64,000 nt of DNA from the NCBI RefSeq assembly GCF_020184175.1, contig NC_065531.1, forward strand, positions 23,271,213 to 23,335,212, read 5' to 3'. This document shows, one piece after another, positions 40,247 to 53,015 of this stretch. A program made the position numbers and the translations under genes. Source of the stretch: Aphis gossypii (Eukaryota > Arthropoda > Insecta > Hemiptera > Aphididae). The notes beneath the pieces are model-generated. The model was not told where the DNA came from. It did no database searches and saw only the letters and a program-made list of their open reading frames with translations. Every line of letters begins with the position of its first letter. The stretch's first letter is position 1.

Positions 40247-43103
40247 TTATTTTTTATCCAAAAGATCTTTGGCCTCGTTTATCTTTGCAGCTAGGTACGG
40301 TGAACCGCCTTTATCTGGATGATTGATCAACATGATACGTTTGTGTGCATCCTGAAACAAATATCAAAAATACCTATTATTTATTAATATACAGCACTAA
40401 TAACATACTATTGTTATATTTTTTATATTTTTCCACGCATATGACAATTACAGAGGAAATGAGCTTACGTGCTTTAAAAATAAAACTTGGAATCAAGTAC
40501 CAATAGTACCACACGTTCACGCAATAAAAACATAAAATATGTATTTTTCGCCAAAGTATAAAAATAGGTTTAAACATTGCACAACAAAATATGTCACTCA
40601 TAGCCATGTCCGTGAAACATAAAAAAAAAAGATTTCAGAAAATTTTTCAATACCTAATATAAAATAAATTGTTGTTTATTAATATAACCTAAAAAATTAA
40701 AAATATACGTACCTATCCCATTGATTAAGTAGTAAATACTGTATAATCAACACCTTTAAGTACTGTTTTTATACTTAATTTTTTACGCATTGCTTATTAA
40801 AATAAAATTTTTAATTTGATAATAATTATTAATTTCTATAAAGTTAAATTCATATTTCACAATATTATAGTTAATTACTTATAGGTATAGTTACTATAAT
40901 TTATCAAAAACAAAATTTATTTATTTAAAGTACCTAACCTAACAGTGGCGGCTATTCTAAAAAATATAGACCTAGTGAAACATAAAAAGTACCTAATCAG
41001 TAATCACTAATCACCCACCAATGGCGTAGTTTATTCACCCCACCATAAGAGTACATTATATTAAATGCTTGAAACTGGAAAATATTAATACTAGTATATA
41101 ATACCTATAGGTATTTATGTGCTTCTGTCCAACAAAATCATATTATTTTTTTAGTATCCAACATCCGTGAGTACTAATTACAAATTAGAAATCAATATGT
41201 GTCATTTAAATATTCCCTTATTTTTATTTATTTATAAGTTACACACATTTAACTATTCAGTTTTTTAAAATATCCACCCAATTTTGAAAATATTAATTGA
41301 GCAAAACCTTTACTATAAATAAAATAGCGATCTGTAATGAACCTAATCTAGAGATTTAATTTGATCAATAGTAGTTGCAAGCGGTTTCATATGATATGTG
41401 TAATCTGAGAAGAACATTAACTAATGTAATTGTAGTGGCAATAAAATAAAAACACTGTAATGAAATTAAAGTTATTCTTTAAGAATATAAATTATAATAT
41501 TGTACAGGTATTTATTATTAAATAGATATAAGACATTAAGACCACAGAATAATAATACATTTATATAAAACAATAAAGATGATACAGAAACACAGATTTT
41601 TAGTAGGTATTTAATAATTTAATGGTATAGTCACATGCTCAATTGTATTTTTGCAATAATCACTTGCCCAAATATTTGGTAATAGGACAAAAGCTTGAAC
41701 AAAAATTCAAATTGTGTAAAGTATTATTGCTAGTTTGTAAACAAAACTGAAGAGTTAACAATAGTATTGTGCAAAGAGAGTTAGTGAATAGTTGAGTATG
41801 TAATGGGATGTGTAGAAGCTCGATTAAATTGACATCCGGACTTATCAGATTTATACAAGTGAAAATCATTAGAATATGTAGATGGTGTGTTTTTATATAA
41901 GAAGTTACAATAGTGCTTTATTTATTTATATTTGAATTGAATTTAGCTGACATGAATCATCATTGATATTGATAATATTGTTATTGTTGAATGCTGAACG
42001 TCTTTTTATTAATGTATGTATTAAAAAGATAATTAATAACTTTACTATTAAATACAAAAATAGTAATCATACCTAATTAAAATTTATTGAGAACCTTTTA
42101 TACTCAACCAAATTTACTAAATCATACAATATTGTTTACAGATGTAATACCAAAATTATCAAAGTTATATTAAAAACCTATTTTATTTACAAATAATTAA
42201 TTTATGAACATGTTAAATAAAATTCATTTTTAAATTATATTATTGCAAAAATCAATTACTCATTCAGGTTATATATAAGACTTAAAATTATGAATTTAAT
42301 TTTATGATTTCATGTAAATAATAAATTACATTCAATTTTTTATCTGACTAAGGTGTTCAGAATTAATGTATTCAGAATTGTTAAATGAAGAGAGATAGAA
42401 AAATTGTGTTATATAGGCTATAGTCACTATCCTTTCCCTCCTCCATAATAACAATGGCATATTATTAAATTACTTCAAAAGTATTGTTTTTATTAAACCT
42501 TGTATCTAAAAAAAATAAGCAAATCTTTGATATTTGAAAATGTTGTCTTAGGAGTAAATGTAGATACTAGTGCATACAATTTTAAATAATTGGTAAACAT
42601 TGGAATACATTCATTGGACTTTAACATGAACATAAAATATCAATGGAACTATTAATCATTTAATACTCAAGGTAGTTAAAATTTTATAGAGCTAGGTATT
42701 ATAGTATAATTTAATTTACCTTGATTTTGTTTTTTGGAGCATTATTTGACACGTCAAGTATGAGTGTGGCTTCACGTTTGGACATGGTGGGTTCAAATCC
42801 ACCTTTATGATATTTACTACTTGACTAAAAGTAGCAATAAATAAAAAAAAATTGTTTATATGATAACAATAACAATAAGTCATAGTATATTGTAATTTTA
42901 CCAAAATTCCAGATTCGGATGACATTGTCTTGAGAACTTCACTCATTTTTTGAGCTACTTGTGGGGCCACTCGTAATACTTGTCGACCAGCAAATCCAGC
43001 TGCGGCCAGACCTAGCCCAACGACAACAACACTGGCCTATAAATAAAATGCTAGTAAAATTGCAAAATAAATTCAACGCAAAATGAAAATAATTAGTTAC
43101 CAT
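40247..43103 (-). CDS. Tim14: Mitochondrial import inner membrane translocase subunit TIM14 (Pam18/DNAJC19)
   Basis: J-domain co-chaperone that stimulates mtHsp70 in the presequence-translocase motor, anchored in the inner membrane with the J domain in the matrix. Coding exons on the complement are 43101-43103, 42902-43036, 42720-42824 and 40247-40351, all phase 0, giving 115 aa against 116 in human. Exon 1 encodes only the initiator Met; splicing gives MASVVVVGLGLAAAGFAGR, nearly the same as the human N terminus and forming the membrane helix (about 2-19). The family motif YHKGGFEPTMSKREATLIL begins near residue 51. The J domain has the catalytic HPD at 92-94 within INHPDKGGSPYLAAKINEAK. The last intron is 2368 bp and AT-rich, with one damaged CAGTGGCG-type transposon end near 40943. 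A 197-bp MITE lies 284 bp upstream of the start codon. Confidence 0.95.
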
Positions 43104-43387
43104 CACTAAATCTGTTGCACAAGTTGTGAAATATTGAAATAAGTATTAAGTAAAGTACAAGTGAAGAAATACTAAATGAAAGTTGGGACGAAGTAATCAA
43201 TAGACAATAGAGAATACTATTTTTTATAGATAAAGTTTGATTAGTTTGAAGACGAGAGTTTGAGACTGAGAGATAACTGTTATCACTTGTTTATGCATTA
43301 TGATAAGTGATAACAACATGGCCTTAAGAGGTCGATGCAATACCAGCTGTATGTATTATCTCCGTTTTACGTTTGTTCTTTGGTTTT

Positions 43388-43584
43388 CATAGATAATAAA
43401 GATATGGATAGGCCACGCCTATGTTAAATATATTTGAGGCCGCGTGCCTGGAGGGGAAGGCAATTGAGGCGTTTTTATAATGATAATTGATACTCTATAT
43501 AGGTATACTTGTTTGGCCTCAACTGGACCCCTTAAATACCGTTGATAAGACCGATATGTCCTATCCATATCTTTATTATCTATG
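43388..43584. mobile_element. 197-bp MITE with perfect 25-bp inverted repeats and exact 8-bp target duplication
   Basis: The 25-base ends, beginning CATAGATAATAAAGATATGG (43388-43412), are exactly inverted at 43560-43584. Identical TTGGTTTT octamers flank the element at 43380-43387 and 43585-43592. An 8-bp duplication fits hAT or P superfamilies; the CATA terminus is unlike the CAGTGG hAT elements elsewhere here. The interior has no ORF. Perfect ends and duplication suggest recent insertion. It is 284 bp upstream of the TIM14 start codon, so possibly in or near its promoter. Confidence 0.9.
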
Positions 43585-44332
43585 TTGGTTTTACAAATGC
43601 GTATCATAGCAAATTTACGCTCAGCAGATTAAGTTTAGTTTCGTTAGTTTAAAAAATAGAGTGAATCGACCTATTATAAAACTTGATGATAAGAACATTA
43701 TCTGTGTTTGTGTGTCGATTTTTTACGATTATTCAGTTTTTAAGCGAGTTATGATCATTTTTAATTTACACTATATTATATTGTAAATTTAATAATAAAA
43801 TTGAAATATTACTTAATCCCAGATTTAATTTTTGCCATGAAATTATTACTAAAACTTATTAGTAAATCATTGTCATTTGTCACTAATACAGTAATGGCAC
43901 ACTTTACTAGTTCACCACTGGTCTCTAGTTTCATTTAGGGTTATTAGATCGTGCTTTTGAGAAAATAGAGTAGGTACTTAAATAATATTATTAAAAATAA
44001 ACCCACTTTCATACCTAATATTTATTTGATTGACATTATATGAAAATATGAAATTTTATACAGTTCAAATTACAATGATGCATGAAATACTTAATAATAT
44101 AATCATATTATATTTGATACATGATTGCTGATTAGTGATATATCGGACTCGGTTGTTAAAGCATAATATGTTTTATTTTTTTATATATGAGTTAGAAATC
44201 TAATTTTTATATATAAATTTGTTTTAAGTCATTCTGATTCCAAATAAAGTATAAATCAATTTATTTTTGCTTTTTTCAGTTATTTCAGTTATCTATAGAA
44301 TTGTTATATGTTTATTATGCTACTATAACAGT

Positions 44333-45170
44333 GGTAACCGGACAATTTCCTCCCGGACATTTTCCCCCTGACCGTTTTTGGCATAGTAGGACATTTTCCC
44401 CCCATTTTTTTTTAAGTTTATTATTTAATAATTTAATATTATTTATTATTTAGTAAGAAATTTTTTTTTTTTCATAAATATAATCAATTATACTACAATT
44501 AACTTTATATATTTATACTATAAATTACATTTTTTCATAAATATAATTAAAACGTAAAAAAATTGTATATAGGTAAAATAGGCTAAAAATTTCATTTTTT
44601 TTTCCATAAATATAATAAAAATTGTATAATAAAACGTAAAAAAATTATATAAGTATAAAAGGTTAAAAATATTTATGAAATATAGTTTAAAAATTTCGAT
44701 AAAAATGATATATTTTGTAAAAAACATTTAATATCTGGTACTTTTTTTGATATCTAAGCACATATTTTGTAATCGTCTTTTATATTTATTTATTATTTTT
44801 TTTGTTAAAAAACCCGTACCAGTTTTAGTTTTTAATAGTTTATTAATTTTAGATACTAACGAGTAATACAATATGCTAGTACTATTACTTTTTTATTTAG
44901 ACAATCTTTTATATATAATATTACTATTATTTTATTGTTTCAAGTAGTTGAATTGATCAAAAATATACATCTACTATAATAGATAATTATTGTATAATTG
45001 ATTATATTTATAAAAAAAAAAATTATATTTTACTGGAAAAAAATAATTTTTTATTAAATATTAAATAATAAACTTTAAAAAAAATGGGAGGAAATGTCCG
45101 CATCGAAAATATGTTGGGGGGGAAATGTCCTACTACGCCAAAAACAGTCGGGGGGAAATTGTCTGCCATT
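44333..45170. mobile_element. 838-bp MULE-like non-autonomous element with long inverted repeats
   Basis: Roughly 100-bp imperfect terminal inverted repeats run inward from GGTAACCGGACAATTTCC and, inverted, AATGGCAGACAATTTCC. Both contain GGACATTT(T)CCCCCC and GTTTTTGGC(A/G)TAGTAGGACA and finish at TTTATTATTTAATA. Identical decamers CTATAACAGT flank it at 44323-44332 and 45171-45180. Long inverted repeats with a 9-10 bp duplication are typical of Mutator-like elements. The AT-rich interior has internal repeats of TTTTTTCATAAATATAAT and no transposase. Confidence 0.85.
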
Positions 45171-45296
45171 CTATAACAGTACTATAGTATAATAAGTATT
45201 AATAACTAATAATAAAAAATTGAATTAATAAGAAACTTAAAAACCCAGAATGCGTTATAGGTATTGGATTATTATTGTTTTCGTTATCGTATTGTT

Positions 45297-45611
45297 AAGT
45301 GGCGTAATTTGGAAGTGATTCTGGGATGGAATTGGGATATAAGTCTTATTATCGTTCTAGTGGGGCTATCACCCTCCTTGACCATTAAATCTCATAGATC
45401 ACAATATTATATTAATTTATTATTATACAATATAAATTAAATGAGTTAAATAGTATAATAATGGTTTCCAAAAACAATAAAGTAAACAATTAAATTAAAT
45501 ATATTTTTCATAAATTATAATATCAAGTCAATTTTACTTTTTGTTTTTTTCGCAAAAAACAACTGGGGAGCGATATATCCCCATATCCCCCCTCCCACAA
45601 TTACGCCACTG
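45297..45611. mobile_element. hAT-type MITE, 315 bp, diverged
   Basis: The left end AAGTGGCGTAATTTGG (first base changed from C) mirrors the right end CAATTACGCCACTG. Flanking octamers GTATTGTT and GTAGTGCT agree at 6 of 8 positions. GC-rich patches near the ends (GGGGAGCGATATATCCCC) resemble those in the other CAGTGGCGTA elements in this window. No ORF. Confidence 0.7.
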
Positions 45612-46767
45612 GTAGTGCTTATTAATTATTAAATGTATTAAACGTATAGATTATCGATCTACATATTATTATATAGCAAGTAGTACCTACCTATACGGTT
45701 AGTAATGCCTATAACATTGATATCGACCATTTCAACATTTAAGATTTAATGTTGTAATTTGAAACCTCTTACCTATGCATCAATCAATTTAATAGATGTA
45801 GAGAGTCGTTTTCTAGGTATGTAAAAAATATTCGGTCGGGCAATATAGTCAGTTGCTCTATTGAAAATCTAAAGAAATATATGGTAATTAATTATTTTTT
45901 TAAATTAATTTTTCAAATTTTTTTATTCATTTTTATGACTAGTTGTGTTAATTTTTGGTCATGTTTTTTTTTTTGCTTTTTTTAAATCGTATGTTTTTTT
46001 CGTTGCTTATTATACTTTAAAATCCGAGCTCTAGTGATAAAAAAACGTTGATCTTTTATACAATAATCACAGAACTCAGACAACTGAAAAGGTACAGACA
46101 AAATGATTTAAATATTATATTATATCAAATGTTTTACATAATTGAGTAAAAGTCTATTTCTATCATCAGTCTATTGTTTCTTAATAAGGCTTAATATTTT
46201 TTCGACACTAGCGTTTTGAGTAGGAATTGCGAAGTAGCTATAGAACATACATATTTTTAAAAGTTCTGAAGATGTATCGCCACTCACCAGTGTTTATTTC
46301 AGAGCCCAGAGGATGACCGGGGGATAATACTCTTCCGGAGAAAAATGTATAAAATATTTTTAATTCCATTCATTATTTACTTTTATGGTATAACCCCTTG
46401 AAAATGTACGATACCCCTAGGTTAAAAAGTTTGAAATTAACATTGAGTATCGCAGTTTCTATTGGCTCAAAATATTTTACCCACTTTTCATCTAATTTTA
46501 AACGTTGATGAATCTTTATTTTTGACCATAACAAATTTAAGTTTTGAGATTGATCAAATAATAAAGAGTCGTTTAATTGTAGATCATATTTTTTTTTAAA
46601 TAAAATGATATTTTCTTTATCAAAACATAAAAGGACATAATAGATTTAGAAAACTAAGAAAATTATAACAAATAAACTTTTTTTTTCGGTTTTGAACTGA
46701 CGTCACGGGAACTGCTTTTACAATACTTCCACAATATCTAATATACTTACAACTTAGCGGTCTTAAT

Positions 46768-47848
46768 TAGTGATGGGCACTACCGAATAGTTTACACTAT
46801 CGAATAGTATTCGATAGTTTGAATAAACTATCGAATATCTATTCGAATGTTTTTTACATAACCGAATAATAGTTTTTAAATAAAAACTATCGAATAGGTT
46901 GATAAACTATCGAATAGTTCGGAAGACTATTCGAATAGCACTATCGAATAGGTTGATAAACTATCGAATAGTTCGGAAGACTATTCGAATAGCACTATCG
47001 AATAGTTCGGAAGACTATTCGAATAGCACTATCGAATAGTTCGAATAAGTTTCAATTTCAAATAGTTTTATTATGGAGATGGACTATTCGAATATTTCAA
47101 TTCGTAAATTATTACTAGAGCATAGAATTATATGCATTAAAAAATAAAAACCAACCAAATATTATGCCCTTCAATATTTTAAATATGCGCTAAAACAGTA
47201 AAACGTTGAAAATTTGAAATATGCAAAAAATAAAAAATATCCATAAAAAAATATGATTTATTAAAAAAAAACATCCAAATATACAATTAAAATCGTAAAA
47301 TAAAGCCTTCAAAATAGAAAAAAAATGGATAAATATTAAATATTTGCAAAAATATGCACTAAAAAAGTTTCATTTTTAAAATCGTTATGCTATGAAACAA
47401 TATTTTATGCTCACTTAGCATATCATACTCTATTACGAATTTTTTATTTGATAATTCTAAATTCACTTAGAAAAAAAAACAATGAAAAAAAATGTAATGG
47501 TCTAAAACTCTAAAAAGAAACTATTCGTACTATTCGAACTATTCGACTATTCGAACTATTCAACTATTCGAATGAATAAACTATTCGAACTATTCAACTA
47601 TTCGAATGAATAAACTATTCGAACTATTCAACTATTCGAATGAATAAACTATTCGACTATTCGAACTATTCGACTATTCGAACTATTCGAATGAATAACT
47701 ATTCGAATAGTTTTAAAACTATCGAATATATCGTGACTATTCGAATGTTTTAACTATTCGAATAGTTTTGGAATGACTATCGAATAGTTCGAATAGTGAA
47801 CTACTATCGAATAGTTCGATAGTGACTATTCGATAGTGCCCATCACTA
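46768..47848. mobile_element. hAT-like element carrying arrays of CTATTCGAATAG-type palindromes
   Basis: The ends TAGTGATGGGCACTA and TAGTGCCCATCACTA are inverted repeats, and exact GTCTTAAT octamers flank the element at 46760-46767 and 47849-47856. About 320 bp at the left and 330 bp at the right are built from variants of CTATCGAATAGT and ACTATTCGAATAG in both orientations. The left side has 34- and 54-bp tandem units containing CGAATAGTTCGGAAGACTAT. The right side has 34-bp units containing AACTATTCAACTATTCGAAT. The AT-rich middle (about 47100-47510) has no transposase ORF. Confidence 0.88.
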
Positions 47849-47856
47849 GTCTTAAT

Positions 47857-49289
47857 GCTATTATTGAAAATATTATGCATATTATTTTAAAATCATCAGC
47901 ATGGATCCAATATCGAAATATTCACCACGAATAATGTTTATGGTTCTCGATGATGACCTTTTAAATAAATACATTTTTGAAATTGATAAATATGATTTTT
48001 ATTTATTTATTTTATGGAATAATTGAACCATTAAAAAGTTTACAAAATAAAAGTATAATTTATTAAAATTCCATCTATTATTCACATCGACACTATAATA
48101 CTAACCTATTATTGGAGTATGAAGGTAAACAGGATTTTTTTTTGTTGACTTTTTATTTTCATTTTTTCCTTTTATTAATTAATTTATAAAATAAGCAAAA
48201 ATAAATAAAAAAATAAACAATACTATTTAATATTTATATAAACAAATGTATTGAATAACAAATCATAAATTAATATTAATATACACATGAAATATGCATA
48301 TTTTTATTCAATATTATACTATAATATGGTTAGTTGTCTCATATGAATTACGATCAAGGGTGAGATTGACAATTAAATGATATTTTTACATTATATTTTA
48401 TTGTTAAGTGTAACTTAACTTAACTAACCTATTTGTATATGATAATAATAATGATAGAAGTATAAACGTAAAAGAAATAAAACTACAATAATTTATACCT
48501 ATTCAATTTTTTAGATAACTCCTTTATTAGGGATTACAAATGTTCAGTTATTTTTACCAAAATATACTAATCATATTTCAATCATAAGTCATAACTATGG
48601 ATCTATAAAGTTTATGCGGTTATATAAGGGTACTCTTGAAAAGAGATTTTAATTTGTTAGGTTAATTTTTCCAATAATTTTTCATATATAACATTATTCT
48701 TAAAAATTATCCATACTGAACTCCTTAAAAACTGATTATTCATCAATGTACAGTCATAATTGATGCATACTAAAAATATTGTTTATCTTGAACAGGTTTT
48801 AAACTTTTAAATAAGGATACACGCCATACCAAACTGCAGTTATACAAATGAACAATTGTATAGTTGTCACTTTGTCAAATGTTTTTTACTTGTACCTATA
48901 TACAATATATTATATAATATAATATTAAATATTACTTCTGATAATAATATTTGAGATTATTAGATTAGTATTTAAAAAAGATAATTTATCAATATGATAT
49001 ATTAATAAAAACTAAGCTAAGGCCTAAGAGTGAACGTTTAGATATGAAATTAAAATGGTAAAAAGATGACTGTTGAATTAAAATAATTCAAACAATACAA
49101 TCTAGTGCAGTGTTAGTCTGGCTTATGATTGGACCTTTAATAGTCAACACAGTAATTTTCAATGGGCTTTTTAACAAAAAAAAATTTTTTTAAATTTATG
49201 ATTTCTATAATTATAATAAAATATAAAAGTAATTATTTTTCACGTAAAATTAGTATGAATTATGAAAATAAAACTATTATTATAATTAA
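47857..49289. other. AT-rich intergenic sequence
   Basis: No gene or repeat with recognisable ends was found. Composition is strongly AT-rich with many short A and T runs. Confidence 0.5.
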
Positions 49290-50712
49290 ATCGTTACAAA
49301 ATTAAAATAAATATAATTATTTGTAAAATGTAGAAATGAAGTTGACATAGCAATATACTCAAATTCTTATAGGTATATCTACTATTTTTTAAAAATAATA
49401 ATCTCTTCAATTCTTGGCTAGAAAATTCTAACTGGTCATTTATATCATCTTTTTGAATACACTTTAATATAGTTTCTTTTACAAATAAGTACATTAGTAG
49501 TTCAAGATATTATTCTTGATTGATAGACGATTTTAGTTTTGTTTTTAAAAGTTTTCAATTTTGAAAACGCTTGATTGCATGAAATCTTTGTACACGGAAT
49601 TAAACATATTTCATTGTTAAATAAAGCGTATTATAAAAATCAGATTTTGATATTATTTCATAAACTATTTTCAAGACTTTAGTTTAGCAGTCATCACATT
49701 TTGCTTGTTTTTCTTATTTAACGTTCATAATATACAGATCTTATTGTTGTTGAAAAACTTAAAAGCTTGAAAGCTTGCACACTGCATGTTTTAATTCAAC
49801 AAATAATGTTTTCCTATCTACTTCAGGCAATATTTAGATAATTTATTTAAAGAATTAGCTGTTATAGCGAAAGAATTACTATTTTCTTATACTTCGAAAA
49901 TTCCAACCAAGTAATATCAATTATAACAATTCTTTATTTGATACAAATCTTTCACGAATAAATATTTTTACTGTATCTAGAATTTGAAAATATATGGCTT
50001 CATAATGTTTTTCATTTCAGTTTTCATTAATAAGTTCCAGTAGAGTTTCTATTGAACGCCATGCTCTTAAACAATTAAGTGAATCTGATTTTAAAAACTT
50101 AGGTATATTATATAAAAAAAAAAAATCTTATATAATTATATTTGTAAATAATGTGTCAAACCGAGACCACAACGTACGATCAGTGGCGTATTTAGATTCA
50201 TTTAACGGGAGTGTATTAACATTTTATAGTCACGGTTGAGGGGGCTCCGATCTCTACGACCCCCCGTAATACATTATCAAAAACTATAAATTATTATATT
50301 AATGAAAATTTTATTATTATAAATAAATATGTGTAAGTTGTATAAAACTTTTTTATTCTAAAGCACATAAAATAAATAACACTAATACTAAAACAACAAT
50401 TATATAACATAATATGTACTACCGATGGAGGGTGTTCTAACACCCATATTACCCCCCCCCCGCCATCAATACACCACTGCGTACGACCTATAAATTTAAT
50501 TTTATTATCAAATTTACCATGAATTATTTCCATCAAAAATAGAAAAAAAAACATAGCTTACTTGATTCCATAGCATCTTCTTCTGGATCAATTATAGATG
50601 CAAACTCTTTATTTTTGCTCCACCAACGAGTTTCACACATTTTTTGAATGTAATACAATTTTGCATGTCCTTTTATTTTATCGTTCACTTGTAGCTTATT
50701 AAATGTAAATTA
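49290..50712 (-). pseudogene. hAT (ZMYM-like) transposase pseudogene, split by a MITE
   Basis: On the minus strand about 50560-50710 reads KGHAKLYYIQKMCETRWWSK then NKEFASIIDPEEDAM. The CETRW motif is characteristic of hAT transposases of the zinc-finger MYM type. About 50030-50105 reads DSLNCLRAWRSIETLLELIN, then about 49915-50010 reads YEAIYFQILDTVKIFIRERF, all compatible with the same protein family. Stops and frame changes separate the parts. A plausible C-terminal stretch (KETILKCIQKDDINDQLEFS) is near 49400-49480. The 299-bp MITE at 50181-50479 interrupts it. No intact termini were identified. Confidence 0.75.
50181..50479. mobile_element. hAT-type MITE, 299 bp, inserted in a transposase pseudogene
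   Basis: Ends are CAGTGGCGTATTTAG and, inverted, CAGTGGTGTATTGATGGCGG. Flanks CGTACGAT (50173-50180) and CGTACGAC (50480-50487) match at 7 of 8 positions. G/C tracts lie inside both ends (TTGAGGGGGCTCCG; ACCCCCCCCCCGCC). No transposase is encoded. Confidence 0.85.
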
Positions 50713-53015
50713 CTTAGACAAAATATAAATATAACTAGTAAAATATCATAGTTTACCAGTTTGTTCTTTCAATCTTTCCAAATGTCCATTCTTAATATTA
50801 TTAATGCAATATAACTTACAGTTTTTGTAATTTATTTTAATAACGATAAGTACACCATTTAATGTAATATAATATTGTAACTACTATACTTGCTGCCTTC
50901 AGTCACGATCAATTACATGCATACTTATCCATTAATAAAATGATAGGACTCAGCCTTTGGACAATGATATTTTAATCCTCATACTTGATTGTTAAATTAG
51001 ATATTATATAATAATTGTCTCAAATAACTTGTTGTTAATTATTATATTTACAATGTTGTTACAATAGTCCATCAAATAAGTAAATATTAAATCAATCTAA
51101 ATGGTTTATATTTTGATATTTTGTCATATATTTTAAGTTATTTAAATAAATATTATTTTGCCACACGTTCATGATAATATCTAATACAATATAATGTGGG
51201 TAAATTATTATTATAATTATTTGAAATTAAATATTATAATGTAATACTTTTCTATACATAATTATTAAAGTTATAAAGTTATAACACAATAAGCAAAATC
51301 AATCGATTTATATAAAACATTAAAACATTTATAAACCGCTAAGGAATAACTAGATTAAAAATTATTACGTAATGATTACGTTTATGTTGAAAACTAGGAA
51401 CAAAATTTAATTTCTATGAATAATTCATAAAATTAATAATTAATTAACGAGTATCTATATTTATAGAATTAATTTAAATTCAAGAAATATATAACACAGA
51501 TTCTTGAATTACGTATTATTTATTATTATTTAAAGAATGTATAAGATCAAGAACAAAATTACAAAATAAAGCTTTGAAGTTAGAGATATTTTAAGTACTG
51601 ATATCAGCACAAGGTCTTTTTGATACTATATTAATAATATAAATGAAAATAGTTTTCATACCTAACTTTAATTTGGCATTTGCATAATTTTATTTTGATA
51701 TAAAAATGTTTAAATTAAGTCATTTTAAAAGCTATACAAGCGTAAATAGCTTAAAAACAATTTTACTATTTTTGAAAGAAGTTATTTAAAAGAACTGTCT
51801 ATTTTTATAAAATATTCTATAATATTTTTTGAATAAATTAGTAGGTATCTATATGCTAAAATACTCATATTGTAGAATACAATTGTCATATACTTAGTTT
51901 ATGTATCACTACATTAAATTTAATTAGTATGTTTAAAATATTGTATTTAATAAATTGAATATCAGATCCAAGGGTTAAAAATACTTAAGTTACTTTTTAA
52001 TTACTCATACAATGTATTTTAAATATTTAATAGAATTGGATTTTAATTTTTAAGTTCGTCAACAAAATAAAAATGCGAATATGTCAAGAACTCGAGTACA
52101 GTAGGTATACCGATTATGCTGATGACTGTATAAGCTCATAATTAATATATTTTATCTTGATGTTTATGTGTATAAGAATAAAGTATGTATGCGACTTTAT
52201 CAATTTACAAGATATGTGTGAAGTGTTTTTAGAAGGACATTAGTATATTACCAAAATACCAAGGCTCTATACCCGAATGGCCAAACAATGTATACAACTT
52301 CTATACAGTCTTATAAGTTTTTTGAATTTCAGTTTTTTTATAGTTATTTTAATTAATTTTACATTTTGCTGTAAGATCTTGAAAATTATATTAAGCTTAA
52401 AATATTGTACCTACGTAAATTCTAATGTTGAAAACTCGTAGAGTTATATCTACTGATAACCGATTAATCATTTAACTCGTACATAACCTTAAAAGTGTTA
52501 GTAATTGGTTAACAACAATATTGTCACCGGAATTAACCACTTTAAATTTTAATATAATCTCCAGTTGTATTATTAACCTATTAACCATGTTAAATTTGCC
52601 AACATGAATATACCATGTTATCAATATTATTTTTTTCCATGTAAATTATTCTCTATACTAGAGCAATGTCAAGGCTTAATACGATTACAAGTCAATAAAC
52701 TATCAAAAAAATATTATCATTAAAAAAAATTCTAGGGTTCAAATAGTTCAAAGAGAAACGACAATACAAAGTATTTTATTGATGGGTTTCTCAAAGCGAA
52801 AACTTAAAATTATCTGATATATATCAATACAAATAGATATACCTACCTATGTAATATTATACTCATATTACATATTTTTATATACCTACCTATATTTTAT
52901 TGAATAAGCCAGAATTTTTCTACATTAAGATTAACATTAAAAAATATATATTTGTTAAGGACTAGAATGTAATCATAAATATTATCAAGTAAAAGATATT
53001 CGTAGTAAAAATAAT
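50713..53015. other. AT-rich intergenic sequence and presumed SLC38 3' UTR
   Basis: No gene, RNA or repeat boundary was recognised. The part next to 53015 should contain the 3' UTR of the minus-strand transporter. Confidence 0.5.

Noticed and set aside
40943..41040. CAGTGGCGGCT end in TIM14 intron 3
   Set aside because: Only one plausible end is visible; the nearby CCAATGGCGTAG is not a clear partner and the flanks do not repeat.
42786..42805. tRNA T-arm-like sequence (GGTGG, TTCAAAT, CCACC)
   Set aside because: It is inside TIM14 coding exon 3 and encodes the conserved GGFEPTM; no acceptor stem or anticodon arm surrounds it.
46880..47060. CRISPR-like tandem repeats
   Set aside because: The units have no unique spacers, are palindromic variants of one another, and sit within a transposon with terminal inverted repeats and a target duplication in a eukaryotic genome.
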